NCBI RefSeq assembly: GCF_000213175.1
Contig: NW_009799100.1
Span: forward strand, 5,015,293 to 5,079,292
Direction of reading: 5' to 3'
DNA: 64,000 nucleotides
Source of the DNA: Neurospora tetrasperma FGSC 2508
Taxonomy: Eukaryota > Ascomycota > Sordariomycetes > Sordariales > Sordariaceae
Shown: piece after piece, positions 46,906 through 57,700 of the stretch
Position numbering within the stretch: position 1 is the first letter of the stretch
How the letters are laid out: every line of letters starts with the position of its first letter
The notes under the pieces: model-generated
The model's database searches: none
The model's input: the letters and a program-made list of their open reading frames with translations, nothing else
Told to the model about the DNA's origin: nothing
Position numbers and translations under genes: made by a program

Positions 46906-49900
46906 TGTGTGGAAAGGCGGGCCGACTGATAATATCTGTGGGAGTGATTTGTTTTTTTTGGGGGGGGCGTTGATGGGGGGAGGGAGATACCATCGACCCC
47001 CCGGCCCGGCCGGGTTGGATGATATGCCTATGTCTATGCCTGCACTGGCAGTAAAAGCTTTTCTTTCCCCCTCCTACATTCTTCTGGCTTGATTCTTTCA
47101 TCCTTTTCGTCTTCCATTAGCTCATTGTCTCGTGATGCCGCCGGCCCGACCTCACTGGGACTCCTCAGTTCTCGATGTCGATGTGTGTGTCAAAGCTACC
47201 CAGTTCGGGAAGACGGCATTAGTCTAGTCGCGAGAGCGTAGCATGATATCGATATTATTGTCTGCACTGCACCTCACATTTCTCGCCAATACCAACTTGC
47301 GGAGCGGGATCCGTTTTCACAGTCACTAGGTACCTACCCTGGCTGCCGTCAACCAGGGAGTGGTTAAATATACCGTGCTGTAAGCATACGCATACATGAC
47401 ATGCATGAAGCGTACCATAAGTGATATGGTAGGAGTGGGAAAGGCATTTTCGGCATGGGAAGGCAGTTGGAAACCACGACCAAGCTGGGAAAAGATGCTG
47501 GGCGGAGCCAGACCGGTGTGCATGTAAGGCAGAGTGTCAATATGGCAATCTGCGCGCCAAGCCATTTCTCACACAATGTGTACATGAAGGAGGGAAGGGT
47601 TGGGTGTTGTGATGGATGGGTGGGTGGGTGAGCGGATACTACGCTGCAGCAACGTCTGCGCTGCTTGCCTGCAGGGAAACGTTAAGGCGAGATTGTGTGT
47701 AGCTTTGTGAGTGGGTGAGGTATTTGAATGTACTTTGTATCGTGGGAGTGGTCGAAGTATCGACATGTAGATGTTTGTGTGTTTGGAGCTTGGCTGCCCG
47801 CTGTGAGTGTGGTGGTGAGATAGGGACGGCCGGGCATGGCAACCACACCTGTTTTTTGTTGTTTGATAGGTGAGGTCATTCGAACCGTCGGAGATTATTT
47901 GGTATCATTATCAGTCAAAGGACTGGAACGTGATGTACATACATGCTTCTGCTTGCAAAGATGCAGAGTACTACACTAAAACGGTGCATCGTACCCACAT
48001 CCAATACCGTAACACGTAGCATGTCTAGCATGGATAGCCCAGGTAAGCATCTAGAATATTACCGAGGGTGTTGTTTGAGGTAAGACGGATCTTGAACTCA
48101 CATTTCCCCGGCGTTGAGTGACCAACCTTGGATCGGTCCCAACAAGCTGGGAGCCAGGGAATTGCTGGTGCTCCCCACAACGCCATAGGAGTCACAACAG
48201 GAGGAAAATCGAGAGAGAAGTTACCTGTGTCGTAGAAATCGATCACGTCGCATCGGGTCTGAGGTACATACCTAGTGAGCAGTATACCTAGATGCCGAAG
48301 GACCTCGGATTTCGGCCCGGTGAAGGGCTCGCTCTCGGACGGACAGACAGTGTGGGAGAGAAGCAAGGTGTATGACAAGGGTGGGCATCCGTAATGGAGT
48401 CTCGCTAGTGCTGACGGTCTGTTCAGCTGCCAATGTCGCCCGAGTCGTCCCCGCCCGTTGGCTGCGGTCCAAATAAGGTTTGGGAAAAGGAGGTGAAAAG
48501 TGACAGAAGATCACACCATGTTGAGCTCCGGGCGATGAGACCGGGCCGAGCATTCTGGAACCAGTGACATGTCGTTGACGTTCGTTGGACAGACGGGCGG
48601 TACTCGATGCCGGAAAGGATGTCGCACACAGATGGCCGGTCTGCACACCAGATGCATTGCATCGAGCACTGGAATGTGAGGACGGGGATCCATCCTGCTA
48701 TGCAAACAATGCGCATCTGCGCCAGTCATCGTTGTCAATGTCAACTTCTTATCGAATCCAGTGCGGCTGTGAACTGGAGCGAGCCAAGCCGGCGAGGAAG
48801 GATGGAGTAGCTATCCGAGGTATCATCTTGCTCTTTTTTTTTCTTCCTTTTTTTTTTTTTTTTTTCTTTCTTTTCTTACCGCCGGTGAGAGGATTTCGAT
48901 GCCGGTCATCGTCAAGGTTGATGCTGGAATGTTGTCTTCTCTCTCTCAGCACACAACTGGGATTGGAAGTGAAAGGCACGTCGCCGTATGAACCGAACCT
49001 GAAGATGAAGACGGAAAATGACGACCACGACGGCGTCCCCGACCCAACTGCCCAACTGATCAACAACCAGGATCCCAACCCCTGGAGAAAAAAAAGAGAC
49101 GGCAGCTAGACCTTATACGGGATGGCCTTAGCAGGCTGTTCCCACTGGGACTGACCCGGACCTGCACAAGTTTGAGACAAAGTCGGTCTCCACTTTCACA
49201 ATTTCCACTTAACCACTCACAACCGCCAGCAGCCGAAATGAACAACATCATCATCACTCCAAATCCTCACCCGCTCATCCAACACCAGCCGCAACGGTTG
49301 AGCATCTTATCCACGACCGATAGTCCGATATTCTACAGTCACTGGACTTAACTTTCCGCCCACATTAGGCAGAACGAGGTCCCACGTCATGTCTCGAACT
49401 CGTCTCTGTGACTCGTACCTCCATGTGAAGATCGTGAAGGAGCCTTAGGAGATCATCATAGACCTCAACACCATCCATCCAGCTCGCCGATAGGCCCTTT
49501 GTCAACCATACCTCCCCCAATAACCGCCACGCATCTCCCTGGCTCGTTCTCATAGCCTACAGTCTGACGACATTCCCAACCTATCGCGCGACTCCATCAC
49601 CTTCTCTCTATTATGACACTCATGGTTGGATGCCACCACGACGCCGCTCTCGGTCTGGACCTCATCTCCTTCACTCAACATGAAACCGAACTAGTTTAAA
49701 TTTTCCAGGTTTTGGTCCCGATCCCGATCTAACCGCGGAGAATGCCGACCAACCAACCGTGAAAGCACTGAGTAAAGAAAAACAAGAAGCCTTGTAAGCC
49801 GCCTACGCCGCTTTTATCCTGCAGCCATGTTCCACAAAAGAAAAAAACAATTCCTGCTACACAAAGTGTGTGTGCCTCTCAGCCTTACGGGTGATGCAGT

Positions 49901-50001
49901 GTAATGTGTTTGCGAGTCATGCTCGCACAGTTAGCTTTGTTGTCCAGGACCGTATCCGAAAACAAGAGTAAAAACACACATGAAAAAACAAGAAAAAAAA
50001 A

Positions 50002-50018
50002 GGGGGGGGGGGGGGGGG
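50002..50018 (+). repeat. poly(G) tract, 17 nt
   Basis: Preceded directly by an A9 run; similar G/C runs border both assembly gaps. Confidence 0.8.
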
Positions 50019-50124
50019 AAGAAGAAGAATGACGTTGATGCCCACAAGTAAACGGCGTGTCATATCTGCCGCCTTGGGATTTCCGAGAGAGATACAACGA
50101 AGTAAAAGGTTCGAAAAGAAAATG

Positions 50125-50149
50125 AAAAAAAAAAAAAAAAAAAAAAAAA
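50125..50149 (-). terminator. long T run downstream of tRNA-Glu
   Basis: On the minus strand this is a T25 run that begins 9 nt after the tRNA 3' end, far longer than Pol III needs. Confidence 0.6.
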
Positions 50150-50157
50150 TATTGAGA

Positions 50158-50249
50158 CTCGGATACCGGGAGTCGAACCCGGGGCTGTTGAGAGAGCAGT
50201 CACTCCTGAGAAGTGAGAGTCAACGATGTTACCGCTACACCATACCCGA
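50158..50249 (-). tRNA. tRNA-Glu (anticodon CTC) with 21-nt intron
   Basis: Read on the minus strand. The acceptor stem is TCGGGTA/TATCCGA with discriminator G at 50158, and the T arm is CCGGG-TTCGACT-CCCGG. The anticodon stem is GTTGA/TCAAC. The loop reads CT-CTC-A, then an insertion of about 21 nt placed one base 3' of the anticodon, the canonical position for tRNA introns. The D arm (TGGTGTAGCGG) and T arm supply the internal promoter boxes. Confidence 0.9.
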
Positions 50250-51236
50250 TTGAACTGATATGGTCCGATTTTGATGCAAGGGTAGTTTTGCAGTACCCAT
50301 TATAAGTGGGATCATCCAATACTGGAAGGGTCGATCAGTTTTACCTGCTTTTAAATATATTCCCGTGATGGCAACTCGAATTCCGACAAGAAATGTCTGC
50401 AAAACAACTTGACCATCTAAGAGGCCCGTAGAAGCCGAATAATTTGGCTTTACCAACTCAAATCGATGCATTTCCTTAATATTCAGCTCGGATTATCATT
50501 AACAACTGACCTGTCTGGTCGTTGTAACGAGGGAAGGTTGGTCTGCCACTGCGGAAAAGGTATCCAAAAAACTCCATCTCGGTACTGTATCACGATCTCC
50601 ACACAAACAAGTCTGCGATTGCTCTTGGGTAATTTGAAAACATTTAGACTTTGCATTACCCTAAGCGCAATGTCTGCTAGATACAATCGATGGAAACTGG
50701 TTAACACACACACAATGTAGGTAGCTGCGGCGTTGACCTGTTGGTTGTGGATTTCCTGATCTCGTCGTCGTACAAGAACATTGGTACACAGAAGTTTGAC
50801 TTCAAAATCGCAGTTTGTGAGGAAGACAAGCTGCAGCCTGCAGGAACCCGCTCACCAGAATGCGTGCAGTGCAGTGAGTGCAGCTCCCAACTCCAGCTAC
50901 ACTACAAGGAAGCTTCGTCACCCCGCCTTCAGAACCATGCTATCTCGGTTTGCCTCTTTGTTCAACGTCGACATCTGCGAAAAAAAATACCACGAGGCGC
51001 GCACAATCCAAGCCTTCTTCTACCTGAGGCACGTACACGTGCTAAAAGGCGCAACGGCCACCGCAGAGAATGACTTCAAGGCTGGTATTGTCGGGCGTTG
51101 GTTTCGGAGTATTTCGCGTGGCAGCGAGGCCAATTAGGTAGGTAGGTGTCGGTGACAGTAATTTTTGACTATGAGTTTATTCATCACATCTGCCCCTCTA
51201 CATCCATGTTTCGTCACGAAAGCTAACGAGGCTTGA
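50250..51236. other. intergenic region
   Basis: About 1 kb between the tRNA and an uncertain minus-strand frame. A plus-strand frame ending at 51137 (from an ATG near 50938, about 66 codons) is basic and unrecognised; I do not call it a gene. Confidence 0.4.
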
Positions 51237-51790
51237 TCAGATATCGATCACGGCCACCACCTTCCACCTGATCGTTCCCTTTCCTCCGTCCCTTGGGAAC
51301 TCGGCGCGCTCGAATTTGGAAAATGATCGTTGCACCTCGCATTGTTGAGGCTCCAATCCAAGGATGTTTCCTGGTGTATATGGCCCGATGGATCTGGGAT
51401 ACACGACTCGCTTCCCCCGCGCTATACCCACCGTGCTTTTCCGAATTAGAAGTCGTCCCAGAAAGTAGATGGCGAGAAGTGTCATTTACGTCTGGCTGAA
51501 CTTGGACGTCGACATGCTTGAACCTTGACATGCACAACACTGCGGATTTTCTGCCGGTTGCCAAATTGGTTACGAGGATCAGGAAGACATTTGGCTTCTC
51601 GACATTAAGATCCACCGGTGGTACACTGCTCGCGAGATTGACGAGATCTGGGATTGGGACATTCAGAAGGCCCAAGAGGGGATGGACAGAGGCGTAGGTA
51701 ACGGGACTCGGGATGACGATCCTGATACTTTCCACCTCCGTACCCGAACGCTTGATACCCTGCCGTCTAGCCTGCGGTATAGGAGGCAGT
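51237..51790 (-). pseudogene. unrecognised coding-like frame, 5' end unclear (gene fragment or pseudogene)
   Basis: A minus-strand frame is open from about 51790 and looks protein-like (PSPVTYASVHPLLGLLNVPI, NVFLILVTNLATGRKSAVL). It joins in phase through a possible 62-nt intron (51431-51371, GTGGGT donor, CACCAG acceptor) to a second frame rich in charged residues that ends WKVVAVIDI at a TAA/TGA-type stop near 51237. No ATG suits the 5' end, and an in-frame TGA lies just upstream. It may be the 3' part of a gene whose first exons I cannot place, or a remnant. No domain is recognised. Confidence 0.3.
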
Positions 51791-52335
51791 CATCTCATTC
51801 AGACCTGGGAGAGCAATGTGACGATCTCTAATCATGGGTCAGGACTGGTAAAAGAAGTAGGTGTGTTTTTCCTATGGGGGTGAAAAAAGGAAGAAAGATC
51901 TTTGTCTGGGCCAAATCTCAAGAAGTACGCTGGCCGAGGGACTCCCTTGCGTTTGTTTCATTGGTTCTGTGTTGTGGTTTTGTTCTTCCAATGTGAAGGT
52001 GCTCTCTTCATCGAGGACCCTTTTGCGAGGAAAGAGCAGGTTGAGGGGAAACGCGGGCAGGCTTGATCAGCCCCATGGCTGCCGAGTACCCTACAAAACA
52101 GGCAAGACCATCCCATGATCGATCACATATCAAGACTAGGCAAGCGGAAAGAACCAGGCCTGCACAGATTTGGGGACCAACTGAACAGCCCCAGTTCCAG
52201 TTTTCGTTTGTTTTGCTTTCTTTCTTCTCGTCGCCTTTTCTAGACCCAGATGGGTGCCTTATTCTTTCGCTTCCAACACTCCTCAAGTACTATCCTGTTC
52301 CGTTTTGCATACAGAGAATTTCTATAACTCTCAAG
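51791..52335. other. upstream region of the TAG-interrupted gene
   Basis: About 545 bp. A frame open from 52063 runs into the next gene but starts far upstream of a better ATG, so I treat it as 5' UTR/promoter. Confidence 0.4.
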
Positions 52336-53618
52336 ATGCCCGCCCCTCACTTCGCTTCGCCCGACAGGGTGATGCGCGCCGCTCACAGGATGGAAACACT
52401 GGTCGAGATAATGAGGGAGCACCGCCTTGAATTTGTTGCTATCCTACACGCTGCCCATCTTTATGTCAGGTGGGTCAAGGCCTATGACCGACAAGATCTT
52501 GATCCAGAAGACGATGATGAAGATTGGGCCGTGGACTGGGAGCATCCGAATGCAGAAAAAGATGTCGGCATACTTTTGGCACTGGCTCTGGGCGAGATGG
52601 GCGTAGGTGAGAGACTTTGACACCACATTCCTACAGAGCAGCCAGACACTGACGTCTCACTAGCACGCAGATTGCTCGACGCAAGAGGGACGGTACGTAT
52701 CGAACTTCCATGTTACCTACCTCTGCCACAAGACAATACTGGGCGATACCCAAGCAGATCACCTAACATTTCCGTGTTCAACAGTCATTAGAACCGCCTG
52801 GATTGGATAGAATACTGGAAGATTGCTTGAGAAGGCTGTACGTGTTGCTCTACGACATTATCTACTGGGACTTTGGAGGTGTTGTCGGACTGCTCGCCCC
52901 TGCCACTCCCGGAGCGCTTCTCAAGAAACCAAAGGACGATGAATGGGTTTTGCGGGAACTCCCGGATGCCGCCGACACCGGAGACTCTACCGATAAGCCC
53001 CCTGATCAGTCTAATGACAAGCCCTCTGACGAGGCCACCAATAAATCGACCAAAGAGTCTACCGACAAGCCGGCCAAAGACTCCAGTAACAAATCCACCG
53101 ATGAGTCCTCCGACGAGTCCTCCAATGAGTCCAGCAAAGCCGACCCGAAGGAGAACAACGCACCGGAAGTTCTAGACCCAAAGTTCTACGCAGCAGCCAA
53201 ATCACTGCAACACCTCTGCGAGCAAGAATTCTACGATTTGAGCAAAGAATATTACGTACACCCAACCGTCAAGAAGCTGTTAGAATTTCATTGGAACATG
53301 CGCTCTCGCAAAGGGAAGAAGAAGGCCGACCCTCGATTTCCGTATGCAGCAGAACAGCGTTTTATGACGGTAGATGGCGTATCGGAATTCATAGACCCTG
53401 AATTTCTCCCAGCACCACCACCTCCTGAACCTCTGAGCAAATTGGAATTTCTGGACTTGGTCAACGAAAGAACGACGAAGCGTGAGCCTGGGGAAAGACC
53501 GTTCAAAAGGCCGATAAATCTCAGGACCGCTGAGCTGTTGGGAATTCCGCGTAAAACTTACGATAGCGAGCAGCCTGCCGTAATGTTGAGGCGGCGCCAG
53601 GTCGCAGAGGTCAAATAG
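52336..53618 (+). CDS. unrecognised acidic, low-complexity protein, part 1 of a TAG-interrupted frame
   Basis: 377 residues in three exons: 52336-52606, 52664-52692 (29-nt micro-exon) and 52785-53618, with GTGAGA and GTACGT donors, all in phase. The N-terminal 100 residues are helical (RVMRAAHRMETLVEIMREHR, EFVAILHAAHLYVRWVKAYD) and end in DPEDDDEDWAVDWEHP. A hydrophobic stretch DIIYWDFGGVVGLLAP lies in exon 3, then a Ser/Lys/Asp/Thr repeat tract (STDKPxxxSxDKPSDEATNK type). An ordered C-terminal part is rich in charged residues. The stop is TAG; three bases later the same frame resumes with ATG (next entry). No family is recognised. The protein may be intracellular and partly disordered. Confidence 0.6.
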
Positions 53619-53621
53619 AAA

Positions 53622-54743
53622 ATGAACCAGAGCGTTTCCGCCAAGGCCCTGTCTAATCGGCCTGATCTCTTGAGGCTATCCGGAATTGCAAATATCCCTG
53701 GACTCTTTCAGCGCCCCGAACAATCTCTTCCAGCCCAAACTACAACGACCGTCGGTCCCTCAAAGACTGCCGAGTCCGCAAAACCAGCCGGAGTCGCAAA
53801 TGCCCCTGGACCCGTACAACGCCCCAGAACACCTCTGCCTACCGGAACCCCAACGACCGCCGGCCCCTCGAAGACTGCCGAATCACCGAAAAAGCCCGCT
53901 GAATCCGCAAGTCTTAGTAAAGTTTTTCGGTTCACAGGAGTTTCGCCGGGCTCTAAACCCTCTCAGAACACCGGATTCTTAGGGCCCACCAGATTTTTGG
54001 CGACCCCCAAATCCCATACGATCGCTGAATCCTCCAAGACCGCTGAATCGAGAAAGCCCGCTAATGCGTGGCAGACACCCGAGTATTTGAGATCTTTGGA
54101 TGATTTATGGAGACCCGCCAGAGTCGCAACTGTTCCCAGAACCTCTCAGCCTGCTGGAACTTCTCAGAACACGCCCGCTGAGTCGCCCAAGTCAACCGGA
54201 CTCTTGGAACCTGCCGAGATTATTCCATCGTCCAATAATCAGCAGCCTGGAGAATCCCCAAAGACTGCCGCTGAATCCTCTGAGCCCACTGGAGTCTCTC
54301 GTGCAATCGGAATCCCAAGCCCGCCCGAAGTTGAGAAGCCCGCCGAGTCCCCAAGGTCAGCCCAACTTTTGGAACCTGCTGAAATCTTTTCGCCCCTCGA
54401 CATCTCTCCAACCCCCAGGGCGAAGAGCCGCTCCCCATCATTGACGCAGACGCCCACGAGGCTCGGGAGGCGGGAAGAAGTCGGTGGGACTCCTGAGTCT
54501 CCGGAATCCAAGATGCTAATTGACGAGGAGGAAGCCGAGGGTCAGTTGGCTGAGACACCTTCCTCTTCTTCTGCGAATGCATCAATACAAGCTAAAAAGC
54601 GTTCCCCACCATCGGTGGAGCGTCCCACGCAAGTCAAGAGGCGCCGAGAGGTTAGTGCGCCTTCGGAGTCTCCGGCATTCGAGAAACGAGAGAGTGAGGA
54701 GGAGGGCGAAGTGTCGAATGATGATGATGAGAAAGACGACTAG
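53622..54743 (+). CDS. Pro/Ser-rich repeat protein, part 2 of the TAG-interrupted frame
   Basis: 373 codons in the same frame as the preceding gene, which ends TAG AAA then this ATG. The product is a disordered, tandem-repeat protein: two clear copies of a unit of about 37 residues ending GPSKTAES, further degenerate KTAES and PAES motifs, and two LLEPAEI copies. Basic nuclear-type stretches (QAKKRSPP, VKRRREV) precede an acidic end SNDDDEKDD. After its own TAG (54741-54743) the frame again continues coding-like for 20 codons (KPLAEPSSSSSATTYGKKSE), echoing an internal segment, then meets TAG and TAA. It may be a separate gene, a readthrough part of the upstream gene, or a frame broken by CAG-to-TAG changes. 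Confidence 0.45.
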   Translation: MNQSVSAKALSNRPDLLRLSGIANIPGLFQRPEQSLPAQTTTTVGPSKTAESAKPAGVANAPGPVQRPRTPLPTGTPTTAGPSKTAESPKKPAESASLSKVFRFTGVSPGSKPSQNTGFLGPTRFLATPKSHTIAESSKTAESRKPANAWQTPEYLRSLDDLWRPARVATVPRTSQPAGTSQNTPAESPKSTGLLEPAEIIPSSNNQQPGESPKTAAESSEPTGVSRAIGIPSPPEVEKPAESPRSAQLLEPAEIFSPLDISPTPRAKSRSPSLTQTPTRLGRREEVGGTPESPESKMLIDEEEAEGQLAETPSSSSANASIQAKKRSPPSVERPTQVKRRREVSAPSESPAFEKRESEEEGEVSNDDDEKDD

Positions 54744-55573
54744 AAGCCGTTGGCTGAGCCGTCGTCTTCTTCTTCTGCAACGACTTATGGGAAGAAGAGT
54801 GAATAGAAGGGCAAAGGAAAGGAGTAAGGGGATTTTCGCTGAGGAGGAGCTTTGTCTTTTCCAGAGTTGAGGTAGTGGTTAAAGATGGTTGAACTTCATG
54901 GTAGTTCTCCCCCGGGACTCCCTCTGGAAACTGCGGAAGAGAAGTAACGAGAGCATATCTGGGAGAATACATCTTCATCTTCGCCGTCAGCAAAGGCAGG
55001 ATATAAGAAGCGTTGCTGAGGCTGCGAATGGCAGGGAACTTGGATAGCTATTACCTAGTTTTTGTAGGAGTAGGACTAGCGGAATAGGTGTAATGATCAG
55101 CGTCTTGACACATCTGGCACAGTTTGACAGGCGTGAAATCATGTTCAACGTGTACATGTGAAGTCATTGAGATGGCTCTGCTTGCTGTTCAGGCACTTGG
55201 ATACTGGGCGGTTGTAAGAATACTGAATACCTCAGTCCACTACATTCAACCTTTGGGATACTACACGCATCCTTGTATTTTGGTTATACCTGTAAACCGA
55301 TGTTCCAGATGATCCAGGTTTGAATGATGCTCAGTCGACACTTCCACACATACATCCAACTTGCTACGGGACATATCACTGTTACACCAATTTTTCTTAC
55401 CCAAAGCGAGCGGTGTCGAAATGTCCAAAATAAGTTCGATTCTTCTCTTAACCACTCCCCCTCAATTTACCTACCTACCTGCCTGCCTACCTACCTACCT
55501 CAAAGCTACCTACCTAGAGATAGGTACCTCCAGATCCACCGTGATTATTTCATCTACCTCTACTGTTACTACA
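54744..55573. other. convergent 3' intergenic region
   Basis: About 830 bp. The first 60-90 bp continue the upstream frame through further stops. A TACC microsatellite lies at 55468-55500. No other gene is seen. Confidence 0.45.
55468..55500 (+). repeat. (TACC/TGCC)n microsatellite
   Basis: Tetranucleotide array of CTAC and CTGC units; one of many TACC/GGTA clusters in the window's intergenic DNA. Confidence 0.8.
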
Positions 55574-56460
55574 TCATGCCCCCGCACCACCACTCGCTTC
55601 CCGCTGTCCATCTACTTGTACCACATCCGACACCACCAACAAAGGAACAATCTCCGCTTCCCAATCATCCACGATAAGAGAAATAGAGCTACAAATCGCC
55701 TCGACGGCCTCTTCAAAGCTCGATGCGGGCAACAGGGGGCCTTCTCTCTTGTCTTGGGATTCGGCCCACCATTTGGCAAAGGGGAGCATGACGGGGGATT
55801 TAAAGCGCGAGAAGAGGATTGCAGTGGTGGTAGTGGTGGTGGTGGTGGTGGTGGTGGTGGTGTTATGTTTACTAACGTTGGTTGCACATGGTGATGGCGG
55901 TGGTGGTGGTGGTGCAGTTGGGTTTTGCAGAGGCGATGCATGCTGGATACCGGAGGACGAGGTCTTAGTCGTGGAAGCATGTGCAGGAGGTCGGTTTCTG
56001 GAGGTACATGTAGCGGTTGCTTGATCTTTTAGGATTTCTTGGACTACATAATTTCTCAGTCAGCTACCTTACCCAACCCCATTCCCTCTAATGTTCCTGA
56101 TTTCATATCTCAATACCATATCGAGACAGAGACTTATTCATGTGGGTAGAGATAGGTAGGTACCTACATACCCAAACAAACATTAGGCCACATCCCCCGA
56201 AACCGCCAAAACAGCATCTGATACCCCTTATAGTTTTTCGGCTTGTGCACCTCGCTGTTCTCGAGATCGTCAGCTATGGATACTAGGTGGTTGTGGTTGT
56301 CTAGTCCCCATTTTCGGAACTTGTGAAAGGCGGTTTTGAGCTTGGTGTGTATTGCGGGGTCTAAGGTACTATTCTTCAGTGTATCTAGAAAGAAACGCTC
56401 GGTATCAAAAAGGAAGACGAAGAGGGGGTGGATTGGGGTGGTGGGGGTTGGTTGGGACAT
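55574..56460 (-). CDS. hypothetical protein with N-terminal helical domain and poly-Thr linker
   Basis: 252 residues in two exons, 56460-56172 and 56043-55574, with a GTATGT donor and TGTAG acceptor, phase 1. The N-terminal part (about 13-95) is helical: HPLFVFLFDTERFFLDTLKN, KLKTAFHKFRKWGLDN, LVSIADDLENSE. It distantly resembles the helical N-terminal regions found on many fungal NLR-like and zinc-finger proteins, where a KFxxWG-like motif is common; this is a weak impression. The middle is Pro-rich then poly-Thr, encoded by an ACC array at about 55820-55862. The C-terminal part (FAKWWAESQDKREGPLLPAS, EEAVEAICSSISLIVDDWEA) looks like a second conserved helical segment. No signal peptide. Function unknown. 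Confidence 0.65.
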
Positions 56461-57700
56461 GGTTGCATGTGTGGAATATGTTAGACGAGGTGGGTAGGTA
56501 GGGAGGTAGGCAGGTGGGCAGGTATTGTGGGCACGGACGAAAGGTAAGATACGGTACCTACTAGAGTATGCGACCAGATTTTGTTGTCAAAAGCTGATCC
56601 AGAGCCTTTTATCCTCTTTTTACTCTGGTAGATATGGATCGGGCATAAAGAAGATGACTGACGCGGTGTCTGTCAGGTCTTGAAGGAAACCAGCACTGCG
56701 CAGTTTGGCTTGCGGCCTTATGACACAGAGACACTTGACGAAATCAATCCAAAGAGATGTAAAACAGCCGATGATGATATGGAAGGACGATAACTCGGAC
56801 ACAGAGATAGTTTACTCACCTATGACTGTCTGTCCAGTGGTTTGCCTTTTAGCTAAAAGTCATCCGGCACATGTACAGTCGGAGTGTCTCCTCCCAGGTC
56901 TCTTATTTTTTCGACCCATGCCTGCTTGGACATTAGGAGCAAACCCACGAGCATCATGAAGAAAAAAAGATAGTTTGGAGGTAACGACCGTCAATTGATG
57001 CCTTGTCAGTTTAAGCTAATGCAAAAAAGAATCTTGTGCTAACTTTCTTTATGTTTGTAGACTTGTCGTAAGTCTCTTCCACTGATTCGACCATCCAAGA
57101 AGCGGAAGAGTGGCCAGAAGTAAAGGTCGCTATCATTGACCCCAAGACTTACTTCTGACTTGTTCTCTCAGGGATAGTTGGCCATGGGAATGTGAGCAAT
57201 TGCAAGTGTAAGGATTATAAGAGCCAAAAAAAAAAAAAAAAAAAAAAAAAAAAGACAAAAGATGGAAGTGGACAGCCGACTTCAGTGTGGCGTGGTGGAG
57301 ACGGGTTACCCGAAAGCAGCGATTCAAGCTTGCATAGTGCTCCCTACCAACCCCAACATTAACGCCATTTACAGGAGCGATACTAACACCAAACTTGACG
57401 TTCGTCAAAGAGAGTACGAACTGTACCGCAAACTTCATGCGATTGACAGACACTATTCAGACGCGCGAGTGTCGCCATCGAGCCTGACCGCACTGAGTCA
57501 GAAACGAACGGTGGACACTTGTCCGCGAACAAGTCAAATCAAACGACAGACACCCAGCAGCGATGCAAAAAATATTACAATTAGTTACTAGGTAGGAACC
57601 AAGTATCGAGTAGAGGTAAAAAGACGACCAGCTACATAACTCGCCTAATCCCCTTCCCTCTACCCCTTTCAACCCGACATTTTAACACGAACGACCCCTC
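56461..57700. other. intergenic, partly low-complexity
   Basis: About 1.24 kb. It contains a GGTA/GGCA array (56488-56523) and an A28 run (57226-57253). The sequence ending RPSKKRKSGQK-stop near 57122 looks coding-like but I could not build a gene around it. The 109-codon frame at 57262-57591 plus is unrecognised. Confidence 0.4.
57226..57253 (+). repeat. poly(A) tract, 28 nt
   Basis: Uninterrupted A run, one of several homopolymers of 25 nt or more in the window. Confidence 0.8.

Larger units (their letters stand above)
46906..50157. other. intergenic region without a supported gene
   Basis: About 3.25 kb. A 174-codon frame at 48585-49109 is kept open by a T tract and has no protein-like features. 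A G17 run lies at 50002-50018. The A25 run at 50125-50149 serves the tRNA gene. Confidence 0.45.

Noticed and set aside
45933-47101. Frames spanning the second N block
   Set aside because: They exist only because N is read as an open codon.
48585-49109. 174-codon plus-strand frame with a Phe-rich segment
   Set aside because: The apparent membrane segment is a T tract read as Phe codons; the flanks are not protein-like.
53520-53621. A hidden intron removing the TAG at 53616
   Set aside because: The only frame-preserving choice is 42 nt with no branch-point motif; the better-sized 68-nt choice (GTAAAA donor) breaks the frame.
57262-57591. 109-codon plus-strand frame
   Set aside because: It starts at an A28 tract, has no recognisable family, and no plausible introns extend it.
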